64,000 nt of DNA from DATCHW01 sp036508135 (lineage in GTDB: Bacteria > Bacteroidota > Ignavibacteria > Tepidaquicellales > Tepidaquicellaceae): NCBI GenBank assembly GCA_036508135.1, contig DATCHW010000013.1, positions 1 through 64,000 on the forward strand. The letters are read 5' to 3'. The notes under the pieces are model-generated. The model was not told the origin of the DNA. It made no database searches and saw only the letters and a program-made list of their open reading frames with translations. Position numbers and translations under genes: made by a program. Below, piece by piece: positions 1 to 8,594 of the stretch (its first letter is position 1; the number at the start of each line of letters is the position of its first letter).

Positions 1-143
1 GGTAAGATGGTAAGATGGTAAGATGGTAAGATGGTAAGATGGTAAGATGGTAAGATGGTAAGATGGTAAGATGGTAAGATGGTAAGATGGTAAGATGGTA
101 AGATGGTAAGATGGTAAGATGGTAAGATGGTAAGATGGTAAGA
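1..143. repeat. 8-bp tandem repeat (GGTAAGAT)n
   Basis: Seventeen perfect copies of GGTAAGAT fill positions 1-136, followed by a partial GGTAAGA. The array continues past the left edge, so its full length is unknown. The unit is not a multiple of three and no gene reads through it. It lies just beyond the 3' end of the omega-amidase gene. Perfect identity between units suggests recent slippage expansion. Confidence 0.97.
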
Positions 144-167
144 AGAAAAAAATGTAAAAGAAAAAAA

Positions 168-944
168 TTAATTCTTTATTTCGAATTTATCAGCATCTTT
201 ATATGCGGGGAAATTTTTCCTGTAATCAGTTAAAACTTTATGAGAGAGTTCGGCTGTGAATATACCGTCTTTTCTTTTTGCATTTATTAAGTATTTCCCC
301 AACGGATTGATAATTGTAGAGTCTCCGGAACACATAATCCCGTTTCCGTCTTTGCCAATGCGGTTTACGCCAGCAACATAGGATTGATTTTCAATTGCCC
401 TTGCAAGCAAAAGTGTCTTCCAGTGATATGCTCTCCTTTCAGGCCAGTTAGCAATGAACACCGCGAAATCATAATTGTTTTTATTCCTTAACCAAACCGG
501 AAATCTTAAGTCATAGCAGATAAAGAATGCCACACGCCAGTCCTTTATCTTAACTGTCAATTTTTTATTCCCTTCCGAATATACGAGATTCTCTTCAGCC
601 ATTCTGAAAAGATGCCGTTTATCGTAATGAAAAACTATTCCGTCCGGAAATGCCAAAAAAAGTCTGTTGTAAAATTTGTTTCTAACTTTAACAATTACAC
701 TTCCACAAACACATGATTTCTTTTTGTTGGAATAGTATTTCAAAAAATCGTATGCTTCTCCTTTGAGTTTATCTGCAAACCGGTATGCATTCATTGTAAA
801 CCCTGTTGAAAACATTTCAGGGAGAATTATTAAATCGGTTTGTTCTTTTATACTCTCAATTTTCCTGCCGAAATTTGCAAAGTTTTTTTTCTTGTCTTCC
901 CAGAAAATTCCAGATTGTATTATTGTTACTTTCAAATCCTGCAT
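168..944 (-). CDS. Omega-amidase (nitrilase superfamily, YafV-like)
   Basis: This carbon-nitrogen hydrolase is about 258 residues long. The nitrilase triad is visible as Glu43 (LPEMF), Lys109 (YDKRHLF) and Cys143 (ICYDLRFP). The context around each residue matches the YafV/Nit2 omega-amidase branch, which hydrolyses alpha-ketoglutaramate or alpha-ketosuccinamate to the 2-oxoacid and ammonia. I chose the ATG at 944 (MQDLKV) over the longer frame to 992 because a GGAGAG box lies just upstream and the nitrilase fold starts there. The start overlaps the aminotransferase stop by 13 bases, so the two are probably translationally coupled. That pairing suggests that 2-oxo amides from glutamine transamination are removed here. 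The family is clear; the exact substrate is inferred. Confidence 0.9.
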   Translation of the reverse strand: MQDLKVTIIQSGIFWEDKKKNFANFGRKIESIKEQTDLIILPEMFSTGFTMNAYRFADKLKGEAYDFLKYYSNKKKSCVCGSVIVKVRNKFYNRLFLAFPDGIVFHYDKRHLFRMAEENLVYSEGNKKLTVKIKDWRVAFFICYDLRFPVWLRNKNNYDFAVFIANWPERRAYHWKTLLLARAIENQSYVAGVNRIGKDGNGIMCSGDSTIINPLGKYLINAKRKDGIFTAELSHKVLTDYRKNFPAYKDADKFEIKN

Positions 945-2074
945 AATCTCTCCGCTGCAGTCTGCAATGTTTCGTCGTTTTTTGCAAAACAAAATCTTAA
1001 AAGTTTATTGTCAGTTTTATCATTATAAAAAACCGATACCGGAATTGAAGCAACACCGAATTCTTTTGTAATCCTAACGGCGAAATCCAAATCGTTTTCA
1101 TCCGTTATATTCGAATAATCCAGAGTCTGAAAGTATGTTCCTTCCGAATGAAGAGGCTTAAAGCGGGAATTTTTTATCAGTTCGAGGAAATAATTTCTTT
1201 TTTGCTCATACATTATTTTCACTCCGTAAACCTTTTCAAAATCCTCAAGATATTTTGCAATTGCATATTGAAAGGGCGCAGATGTAGCGTATGTAAGAAA
1301 CTGATGAACCTTTCTGAACTCAACAGTAAGAGCCGCGGGTGCCTGACAATAGCCTACTTTCCATCCGGTTATGTGAAATGTTTTTCCGAAAGAAGAGATT
1401 ACAAACGAACGGTCTGCAAGTTCAGGAAATCTTATTACACTCTGATGCTGTTTTCCGTCAAAGACAATGTGCTCATAAACTTCATCGCTTATAATAAAAA
1501 TATTTTTATCCCTTATAATTTTCATAAGCGTATTCAAATCATCTTCGTGAAGTGTCGAACCGGTAGGATTATGCGGAAAGTTAAGCATAATTAATTTTGT
1601 CTTTCGGGTAATTTTACTTTTCAGTAAATCCCAGTCAATTTTGAATGAAGGGAACGTGAGAGGGATATAGACAGGAATGCCTTTATTCAACAGTATCGCA
1701 GGCACATAAGAATCATAGGCAGGGTCAAACACGATTACTTCATCACCAGAATCAACTGTGGCAGATATCGCAGCAAAGAGAGCTTCGGTAGCACCAGATG
1801 TGACGGTAATCTCTTTATCGATATCATATTCTCTTCCGTAAAACTCTTTTGTAAGGAGTGAAATTTTTTCCCTCAGAGGTGAAACTCCCGGCATAGGAGG
1901 GTATTGATTAAATCCAGCCCGCATAAAAAAATCCACATTATCAATCAATTGCCGATCGACCTTGAAATCAGGGAATCCCTGAGAAAGATTTATAGCACCC
2001 TGCTCACTTGCCAACTCAGTCATTACTGCAAATATTGATGTACCGGTATCTTTTAACTTGGATTTAAAATTCAT
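932..2074 (-). CDS. PLP-dependent aminotransferase, methionine/glutamine type
   Basis: A 380-residue class I/II aminotransferase of fold type I. The PLP-binding lysine is Lys231 in SFGKTFHITGWKVGY. Other hallmarks are the NFPHNPTG loop (165-172) and SDEVYEH (196-202). The SFGKTFHxTGWKxGY wording is that of the YbdL / kynurenine aminotransferase / glutamine transaminase K group, which uses methionine, aromatic amino acids and glutamine as donors. The next gene is an omega-amidase, the known partner that makes glutamine-dependent transamination irreversible. The preceding gene ends 17 bases upstream. Substrate choice (methionine salvage or aromatic amino acids) cannot be fixed from sequence. 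Confidence 0.88.
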   Translation of the reverse strand: MNFKSKLKDTGTSIFAVMTELASEQGAINLSQGFPDFKVDRQLIDNVDFFMRAGFNQYPPMPGVSPLREKISLLTKEFYGREYDIDKEITVTSGATEALFAAISATVDSGDEVIVFDPAYDSYVPAILLNKGIPVYIPLTFPSFKIDWDLLKSKITRKTKLIMLNFPHNPTGSTLHEDDLNTLMKIIRDKNIFIISDEVYEHIVFDGKQHQSVIRFPELADRSFVISSFGKTFHITGWKVGYCQAPAALTVEFRKVHQFLTYATSAPFQYAIAKYLEDFEKVYGVKIMYEQKRNYFLELIKNSRFKPLHSEGTYFQTLDYSNITDENDLDFAVRITKEFGVASIPVSVFYNDKTDNKLLRFCFAKNDETLQTAAERLCRI

Positions 2075-2091
2075 TAGAACTATTTGATATA

Positions 2092-3675
2092 TTATTCATC
2101 CATTTTTTGTATTGCCTTGTAAAGGTCTTCTTTCTTTTTAGTATCCTCTTCTTTATACGAATAACTGCTTCTCAACTCCGAATAATACATAATTGCTTCT
2201 GATTTTTTATTCTCCTTAATTGCTATCATACCGAGATAATAAAGCATATCAGGATACGTAACATATCCGGTATTCAATTCTTTTAGGTAAGCGGCGCTCA
2301 GATAATCTTTGGATTTATCATAATCCTTAACACGTTCATAATATATCCTGCCAATCTGAACGTATGCATTTGTATATGACGAGTCCCGTTTGATTACCTG
2401 ATTTAGTTTTACTATGGCTTTCTTGTAATCCCCGGTTTTTTCGTAGATGTTTGCTATCTGTATACGGATAAACATATCAGAAGTATCTACCTTTTCCATC
2501 TTCTCGTAGAACGAGAGAGCTTTTGTATAATCTTTTTTTGTTGAATATGCATCTGCAAGCGTGGACGAAAGAGAATTAATCAAGCTATCCGATTGAAACT
2601 TTTCTTTTATCTTTTTGTAGAAATCTTCTGCCTTGTCATACGATTCCGTAAAGACGTACATATCCAGAAGTTCACGATAAGTAAAAAAAGTATCCGGTCT
2701 CATATCTACGCATTTAAGATATAGCATCTCTGCTTTTGCGTAATTAAGTTTGTTGAGAGAATCTGATTTCACTATCAGGGTGTCATAAACTTTCATAGTG
2801 TCTTTTTGCTTGGTGTACATCCAGTCGTAGAACAGCTGTGATTTCAGGTTGGAAGCATTCTTATAATTTTTATTAAAAATGCTTTGCTCCCTTTTTACTT
2901 CAAGTTCTGCAATTAAAGTGCTGTCTGCTGTCTCGATAAGTTTGCTCGTGTTTTGGAAAGTGTTTATGGCAACTGCAAAGTTAAGGTTTCCAAATCCCAT
3001 ATATCCGTAAGATGTAATCCCGATTACTTCACCTTTTATGCTGAACAGTGCACCTCCGCTATTACCGGGAGAGATTGCCGCGGTTATCTGTATAACTTTC
3101 TCGAATACTTTATCAGACGGTATATAAGTCATAGGGTCGTAAAATGTTACTTTTTCATTTTCACGTATTCCCGCCACTATCCCCTGTGAGATTGTATATT
3201 CATAGCCCAGAGGACTTCCTATTGCATATACATCCTGTCCCTGCCTGACGGAATCTGAATTTCCAAGTTTGACCGTCGGGAATTTCTTATCTTCGGAATC
3301 TTTTATTTTCAGAATTGCAAAATCATTTTTTTCATCCATCAATATCACTTCTGCATTATAGTATATTCCGTCACTCATTTTGATTATTATACTATCAATA
3401 GGTTCAATAACGTGATAGTTCGTGCCGACGAGCCCGTTTTCAGAGAATAAAAAACCGCTTCCGCTCAATAGCATCGTGTCTTTTGTGGTGTATTTGAATG
3501 TTGAATAGTCATACATCCTTGACTGCGTGTACCAGATAGAGACCAAAGCAGGCTTGTACATTGTGATTATCTGTTCTGCATTCAGTTCTCCGTTTTGGGC
3601 AAACGATTTTCCGGAGAACAAAAACAATACAAGAATAAAATACGGCAGATAAATTAACTTTTTAGATAATTTCAA
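2092..3675 (-). CDS. Secreted trypsin-like serine protease with C-terminal TPR repeats
   Basis: A 527-residue protein with an N-terminal signal peptide (about 1-26, ending SFAQ). The chymotrypsin-fold domain (about 35-255) has a complete S1C/DegP-like triad: His88 in TNYHVI, Asp118 in NDFAILKI, Ser206 in SPGNSGGAL. No PDZ domain follows. Instead residues about 270-515 form tetratricopeptide repeats (for example ADAYSTKKDYTKALSFYEKM). The arrangement suggests a periplasmic quality-control or processing protease with a protein-binding scaffold. The start lies 6 bases past the crotonase stop, so the genes look co-transcribed, though no functional link is obvious. Confidence 0.85.
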   Translation of the reverse strand: MKLSKKLIYLPYFILVLFLFSGKSFAQNGELNAEQIITMYKPALVSIWYTQSRMYDYSTFKYTTKDTMLLSGSGFLFSENGLVGTNYHVIEPIDSIIIKMSDGIYYNAEVILMDEKNDFAILKIKDSEDKKFPTVKLGNSDSVRQGQDVYAIGSPLGYEYTISQGIVAGIRENEKVTFYDPMTYIPSDKVFEKVIQITAAISPGNSGGALFSIKGEVIGITSYGYMGFGNLNFAVAINTFQNTSKLIETADSTLIAELEVKREQSIFNKNYKNASNLKSQLFYDWMYTKQKDTMKVYDTLIVKSDSLNKLNYAKAEMLYLKCVDMRPDTFFTYRELLDMYVFTESYDKAEDFYKKIKEKFQSDSLINSLSSTLADAYSTKKDYTKALSFYEKMEKVDTSDMFIRIQIANIYEKTGDYKKAIVKLNQVIKRDSSYTNAYVQIGRIYYERVKDYDKSKDYLSAAYLKELNTGYVTYPDMLYYLGMIAIKENKKSEAIMYYSELRSSYSYKEEDTKKKEDLYKAIQKMDE

Positions 3676-3681
3676 ATCGTG

Positions 3682-4491
3682 TTATTTTCCTTTCCAATTA
3701 GGTTTTCTTTTTTCGATAAATGCTTTCATACCTTCGGCTTTATCTTCCGAAGCAAAGAGCAGGTAGAAATTTTTTCTTTCAAACTGTAATCCGTTTTCAA
3801 AACTTGTTTCATATGCTTTCAGCACAGTTTCCTTTGCAATCTGAACTGCAATATTTGGTTTATTTGCAATATCTTTCGCCATTGCAATCGCTTCATCAAG
3901 GAATGATTCATTTGATGTCACTTTATTCACAAGACCGGCATCCTTCATTTCTGCTGCAGTGAAGCGTTTACCGGTAAGAATCATTTCCATAGTTTTATTT
4001 TTCCCGATAATTTTCGTGAGGCGTTGTGTTCCGCCGCTGCCGGGAATAACGGCAAGATTTATTTCAGGCTGTCCGAACTGAGCATTTTCTGCGGCAATGA
4101 TTATGTCGCACATTAGTGCCAGCTCACAACCGCCTCCGAGTGCGTATCCGCATACAGCCGCTATGATAGGTTTCTTGATTTTTCCTATCCTATCCCAGGT
4201 TACGAACTGATCTCTTACCAGCATCTCAATTGCAGAAGCATCTGCCATTTCTTTTATATCTGCACCTGCGGCAAATGCCTTTTCACTTCCGGTAATTATA
4301 CTACAGCCCACAAACTTATCGTTATCTGCGGATTGAAGAACAGATAAAAGTTCTGACATAAGTTCATTGTTCAAAGCATTTAATGCTTCAGGACGGTTAA
4401 GTTGAATTTTACAAATGTTCAAACCATCAGGATTCTCAATAACCGATACAAGCAGATTCTTATAATCTGTATTCAGAAAAGATTTTTCCAT
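3682..4491 (-). CDS. Enoyl-CoA hydratase/isomerase family protein (crotonase)
   Basis: A full-length 269-residue crotonase-fold protein. The oxyanion-hole segment AFAAGADIKEMA and the segment GGCELALMCDIIIAA are present. Both glutamates used by true hydratases can be seen (GGCEL and QPEINLAVIPGSGG), which favours enoyl-CoA hydratase activity in beta-oxidation or butanoate metabolism over an isomerase. It is the first gene of the four-gene minus-strand run. No other beta-oxidation gene is nearby, so the substrate chain length is unknown. Confidence 0.88.
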   Translation of the reverse strand: MEKSFLNTDYKNLLVSVIENPDGLNICKIQLNRPEALNALNNELMSELLSVLQSADNDKFVGCSIITGSEKAFAAGADIKEMADASAIEMLVRDQFVTWDRIGKIKKPIIAAVCGYALGGGCELALMCDIIIAAENAQFGQPEINLAVIPGSGGTQRLTKIIGKNKTMEMILTGKRFTAAEMKDAGLVNKVTSNESFLDEAIAMAKDIANKPNIAVQIAKETVLKAYETSFENGLQFERKNFYLLFASEDKAEGMKAFIEKRKPNWKGK

Positions 4492-4663
4492 TATATATAA
4501 TAAAATTAAGCGGAAATTTAATTATAGTCAGATTTAATAACAATGATAATTAAAGAATAAAAATCAAATGTCAAAGGCAAAAAGGAAAAGTAAGAGGTAA
4601 AAAGTAAAAGGTAAAACGCAAAATAAATTACGAAAGGATTAACCTAAACAACAAGTAAGTTAT

Positions 4664-4700
4664 GTTGGTGACACTTCGTTAATTTCCAATAATGGCGGAA
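4664..4700. repeat. Partial copy of a dispersed repeat
   Basis: The 17 bases GTTGGTGACACTTCGTT at 4664-4680 recur exactly at 51049-51065. The following bases to GGCGGAA at 4700 are a degenerate match to the same element. The rest of the 4492-4757 gap is low-complexity A/G-rich sequence (about 4555-4620, AAAGGCAAAAAGG-like) with nothing else recognisable. Confidence 0.65.
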
Positions 4701-4757
4701 ATGTGTAATTTTAAAAGTTCGCCAATTTGTTTCGAAGCTTTTAAGGGCTGGCTGGCT

Positions 4758-5387
4758 TTAAAATATTGTAAAAGATCCAAGCAACCAAAAAACAATAATC
4801 ATGCATCCTACTATACTATTAATAACATACGGATTCCATCTAGCAAAATTCTCATTTCTAAAAGTTCTTATTAAGTATAATACAAATATACTCATAGCGC
4901 TTGACGCAATTGCAGTCATTGGAGCACGGGCAAAGATATACACAGAAAGCATTGCAGTATTCCAAGAGTGGAGAATGTAAGTATTCATTACTCCAAATAT
5001 GCTGAATGCTACTATAGAAGTAATTCCACAAATCATCACAAGGTTTAAATATTTATTTGTGATTTTTTTATCAAATAAGGAAGCAAATACTTCATAACCA
5101 ATTCCAAGTAATAATATTGCGGATGGGCCGCATAAAAACACATTAGTTGTGCATGTACTAAAACCCATATTATTTATTTTGAAAAGAACAGCAATTAAAA
5201 TAACAAGAATTGACGTTCCCGTTTTTGGAATTTGTTGTCGGGCAATTGATAATAATGTTATAGTTATTGTGCTTAAAATAACCGAGCGATATGGTATATT
5301 AAAGCTACCAATAAGTGATTCATTTAATCCAATCAATGAACCAAAAAATAAAATCCAAAGAAAATTTTTTTTAATAAACATATTCAT
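4758..5387 (-). CDS. Hypothetical integral membrane protein
   Basis: A 209-residue, strongly hydrophobic protein with about six predicted membrane segments. I do not recognise the family. The spacing of helices, with a short polar N-terminus and Pro/Gly-rich turns (GPSAILLLGIGYEVF), loosely recalls substrate-binding S components of ECF transporters, but no diagnostic motif supports that. It stands alone between AT-rich gaps and appears more AT-rich in codon use than the neighbouring operon, which could reflect recent acquisition. The start codon overlaps a second in-frame Met (MNMF). Confidence 0.6.
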   Translation of the reverse strand: MNMFIKKNFLWILFFGSLIGLNESLIGSFNIPYRSVILSTITITLLSIARQQIPKTGTSILVILIAVLFKINNMGFSTCTTNVFLCGPSAILLLGIGYEVFASLFDKKITNKYLNLVMICGITSIVAFSIFGVMNTYILHSWNTAMLSVYIFARAPMTAIASSAMSIFVLYLIRTFRNENFARWNPYVINSIVGCMIIVFWLLGSFTIF

Positions 5388-5610
5388 TAATTTAAATGTT
5401 AATTATTACCCATTTGTCTTTTCTGTATCGTCCCAATTCAAAAATGGGTTTTGGTCTCCACTTATATTTTATTATTAATATTATAAATGTTTTCTTTTTC
5501 TTCAATGTTAATAATAATCTTCACTGTCTTTTTAAGCTAACTTTGTTCCTTAATGAATCAGGAGATCAATAAGAGGTAAAAAAAATCTATTGTGAATTCA
5601 ATAAATTATC

Positions 5611-5643
5611 ACTAATTTACTAAATTACTAATTTACTAAAATT
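5611..5643. repeat. Short tandem repeat (16/17 bp x2)
   Basis: ACTAATTTACTAAATT at 5611-5626 is followed directly by ACTAATTTACTAAAATT at 5627-5643. It lies immediately upstream of the DUF6530-like reading frame, where its promoter and ribosome-binding site would be expected. Confidence 0.7.
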
Positions 5644-5653
5644 ACTATAAAAT

Positions 5654-6142
5654 ATTACGAAAATACCAATAGATTTAAAGCATAAACCGGTTGTTGTTTC
5701 AGAGGATTATGACCTCGTTGACGGTAGATATGCAAATAAGTCGGATGCAAAGGGGTTATCGCTGGGACTTGCACAGTGGAATGACAGAGGAAAAGTGGAA
5801 ATTTCTGCTAAGATATGGCGTCATACCGGTGAAAAATGGTCGAGGCAATCAGAAGAAATGCCATTACACAGAGCACTTGATCTTGCAATTTTAATATGCC
5901 AGTCGAAACTATATTTCGCTAATCTCTACCGAAAAAGCGAGAAAGATTATCCGGACTATCCGAGATTTGCAAGGATACCTCTGCAAGGTGCTGCTATGAA
6001 TGCGTCTATATGTACAGACAATGAACATATTGAAGAAGACATAAAACTGTTTGATGATTGTTTACATCAAGACGATGAAATTTTAGGCGAGAGATTGCAG
6101 AGACTTGCTGCTCTATTGAAAGAACTTGAATATATGAAGTAA
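5654..6142 (+). CDS. DUF6530-like small protein, no standard start codon
   Basis: The frame opens after a TAA at 5648-5650 and runs to 6142, about 162 residues. It begins ITKIPIDLKHKPVVVSEDYD and continues YANKSDAKGLSLG, WRHTGEKWSRQSEEMPLHRALDL. From memory this matches the small DUF6530 family, whose members begin near the same IPxxLxHKPVV segment. There is no ATG, GTG or TTG at the expected N-terminus: the first GTG is at 5795, inside the conserved region. Either a rare start (ATT at 5654 or ATA at 5663) is used or the start has been lost. No Shine-Dalgarno is visible. Function is unknown; family assignment is moderately sure. Confidence 0.55.
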   Translation: MTKIPIDLKHKPVVVSEDYDLVDGRYANKSDAKGLSLGLAQWNDRGKVEISAKIWRHTGEKWSRQSEEMPLHRALDLAILICQSKLYFANLYRKSEKDYPDYPRFARIPLQGAAMNASICTDNEHIEEDIKLFDDCLHQDDEILGERLQRLAALLKELEYMK

Positions 6143-6160
6143 CTATAATGATATTTATTC

Positions 6161-6200
6161 TAACCCCCCAAACCCCCCTTTGAAAAAAAGGGGGGATTAA
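6161..6200. repeat. C6/G6 palindromic intergenic repeat
   Basis: Two runs of six C are followed by TTTGAAAAAAAGGGGGGATTA, forming a C-run/G-run hairpin. It sits between the converging ends of the DUF6530-like gene and the LamG protein and could terminate both. A related sequence is found inside the coding region at 62487-62518. Confidence 0.75.
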
Positions 6201-6229
6201 GAGGAGTGGAAATTATAAAACTGTTGTTA

Positions 6230-8392
6230 CTATTTTATTACTATCATTTTCTTTGTATTCACATAATCACCGGCAGTGAGTCTGTAATAATATGATCCGG
6301 ATGCAAACTCTGATGCATCAAATACCAGGGAATACGAGCCTGATTTTTTAACTTCATTTACAAGAGTCTTAATTTCCCTTCCGAGAATATCAAATACAAC
6401 AATCTTTACACTCACGGTTTTAGCAATTTCATATTTTATTGTCGTAACCGGATTGAAAGGATTCGGATAATTCTGATAGAGATCGAATTTTCCGGGTACT
6501 TCGGTTACTAAACTGCTGCCACCCGTAATAATTTGATTATTGAATTGAAGTCCCCATCCGAGCAAAATTCCATCATCCGTTGCCGGGAATAAATCCGTTA
6601 TAATTATTTTCCACCAGCCAAGTGCAGCCTGTCCACTAAAAACATTAAGTGTATTCACAGGTTTTACCCTCGGACTGAACGGAGCTAAAATAGTACCGCC
6701 GATTGTACTATCTGCCTCGTCATCGAAAATTGTTACCATACTCATTCCAACGAAAGAACTGTTTCCGGGATATAATACTCTTGTCGTTGTATTTGCAGGA
6801 TTCTTCAGGCTCACGCTCATATCACCTGCAAAAGCATGATTTGCGGCAACAAATAAATTGATATCGGAAACCGTTAAGACTTGTCCCATATATATTGAAT
6901 CAACTATTGTAGTCGGTGATGCTCCGAAAGTAAGTCCCGCATATTTTACACGGAATCCATTGGCGAATTTTCCCGCATCCCATCTATCCATCGGAGCAGG
7001 AAATTCGGAGCTGGTAGTAGATACCTGTGTGAATCTTATTCCGGGTCCAGTAAAGACTCCTCGGGGAGCACCGTCTGTTAAATCCATTAGCGTACCTTCA
7101 AAACTATAGACAACATTTGTATTTGAAGGATTTGGTTCATTATTAAGATCAATTGAGCAAAACATACCCTGAGTTATTTCCTGAGGAGTTTTTACATAAT
7201 TAGCAATCCTGACTTCATCTATCATTCCATTTAATGTGACCTGATTTGGACCGCCACCGATTGTTAACGCTTCTGAGTTGGCGGCGAGAGGACCCACACT
7301 TTGAGTACCGGATAGTGTCGGAACTCCGTTCATATAATAGGCAAAATCTCCGGTTGTTGAGTTATACGTAAATGCAAGATGAACCCACTGATTAGTGGGA
7401 ATTAATCCGCCGTAGTTCCCCGAACCAATCGCAGTACCGGAATTTAGTATCACTCTGAAAGAATTGCTTAAGCTCTTTAGAAGTCTGAATGGAAAACCTG
7501 TGGTTGATGTACCTTTGCCTATAATGACCTGAACATCTATATTACCGGTAAAAAGCCAGCACTCAAGAGTTATTGCGGTTGTCGGATTTAAAACAGCAGC
7601 ATTAGGAATTGAAACACAGATACCGGTTGCAGCACCTGTGCATAATAACCCCGTATTAAATGCAAGATGACTGTTAGGTCTATTTGAAAGGTCAGCAAAA
7701 GATGCCGCACCTCTGAGAGATGCATTATTCCCATTAATTTCATCTAAACCCGTACCTACAATAGCAGTATTTGCACGCCAGGCGCCGACAAGGCCGGTGT
7801 AATTACCCGTACTTTCCCCTAACGGCATTCTCATTGTAGCTACTATATCCGCAGCTGTTCGCTCGATATTCCACACTCGAATTTCATCCATCATTCCCGC
7901 AAAAGGACTGTTGAAGCCGGCTGCAAATCTCAAAGAATCCGTATCTGCCGCAGGAGCTGCACCTGGAGCTGTAATTGTACCATCAGCCACTCCATTTACA
8001 TAGACTGTGAAAACATCTGTTGATGAATTGTATGTCGAAGCAATATGAGTCCATACTCCATTGGGAATAACTGTACTGCCTGTTAGTCTTGATGTGCCAT
8101 TTGTTCTGATAACAACTTTTCCTGAAGAAAGAAACATTGTATAACCTGTTGAATTGCTTCCTAATCTTTTCTGGACTACAATTTGAAATAACGGTGAAGC
8201 TACATTAACCGGATTCACCCAGCATTCTAAAGTTAAACTCCCGGTAATGCTTAAATCAGCCCCAGGTTTTGTGACTGCGTAATCTCCGGTTGCTCCTGTA
8301 AAATTGAATGAGCGATTGTAATAATATTGTCCGTGTGATGTCATAGGCATGCTCAATAAAATAATAAATGCAATCAGTAATAATTTTTTCAT
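6230..8392 (-). CDS. Secreted LamG / P-domain protein with T9SS sorting domain
   Basis: A 720-residue protein. Residues 1-21 are a signal peptide. Two LamG/concanavalin-A-like jelly-roll domains follow (about 28-190 and 245-410; note the paired phrases LTLECWVNPVN and ITLECWLFTGN). Next comes a proprotein-convertase P-like domain (about 475-625; GDMSVSLKNPANTTTRVLYP, GWWKIIITDLFPATDDGILLGWGLQF). The end is a T9SS type A sorting domain (QNYPNPFNPVTTIKYEI ... TKKMIVIK), so it is exported and probably anchored at the cell surface. Its sorting-domain loop is short, without the insertion seen in most paralogues. LamG domains often bind glycans; the ligand is unknown. Confidence 0.88.
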   Translation of the reverse strand: MKKLLLIAFIILLSMPMTSHGQYYYNRSFNFTGATGDYAVTKPGADLSITGSLTLECWVNPVNVASPLFQIVVQKRLGSNSTGYTMFLSSGKVVIRTNGTSRLTGSTVIPNGVWTHIASTYNSSTDVFTVYVNGVADGTITAPGAAPAADTDSLRFAAGFNSPFAGMMDEIRVWNIERTAADIVATMRMPLGESTGNYTGLVGAWRANTAIVGTGLDEINGNNASLRGAASFADLSNRPNSHLAFNTGLLCTGAATGICVSIPNAAVLNPTTAITLECWLFTGNIDVQVIIGKGTSTTGFPFRLLKSLSNSFRVILNSGTAIGSGNYGGLIPTNQWVHLAFTYNSTTGDFAYYMNGVPTLSGTQSVGPLAANSEALTIGGGPNQVTLNGMIDEVRIANYVKTPQEITQGMFCSIDLNNEPNPSNTNVVYSFEGTLMDLTDGAPRGVFTGPGIRFTQVSTTSSEFPAPMDRWDAGKFANGFRVKYAGLTFGASPTTIVDSIYMGQVLTVSDINLFVAANHAFAGDMSVSLKNPANTTTRVLYPGNSSFVGMSMVTIFDDEADSTIGGTILAPFSPRVKPVNTLNVFSGQAALGWWKIIITDLFPATDDGILLGWGLQFNNQIITGGSSLVTEVPGKFDLYQNYPNPFNPVTTIKYEIAKTVSVKIVVFDILGREIKTLVNEVKKSGSYSLVFDASEFASGSYYYRLTAGDYVNTKKMIVIK

Positions 8393-8397
8393 TTTAA

Positions 8398-8403
8398 CCT
8401 CCT
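8398..8403 (-). promoter_or_regulatory. Strong Shine-Dalgarno of the LamG/P-domain gene
   Basis: AGGAGG on the minus strand lies five bases upstream of the ATG at 8392. Perfect Shine-Dalgarno sequences are uncommon in this window, so it fixes the start and suggests strong translation. Confidence 0.8.
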
Positions 8404-8594
8404 ATGGTTTTAGTTTTTGGAAAGAACTTAAAGAATTGTTACAATCACTTTGTAATATTTAGTTAAAAAATTATTAAAAATCAATTAGAATATAAATATT
8501 TCTGTTAATATCATACGTTTAATTATCAATTATTTGTTTCATTAGAATTTTGTAATTTTAAATTTATATTAGAAAAATTTTAAAACAGGATTAT

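Noticed and set aside
1..143. Possible CRISPR array
   Set aside because: Units of 8 bp abut directly with no spacers; it is a microsatellite.
4692..4874. Open frame of 60 codons overlapping the 3' end of the membrane protein
   Set aside because: Begins in repeat-derived sequence and overlaps antisense coding DNA; not supported.
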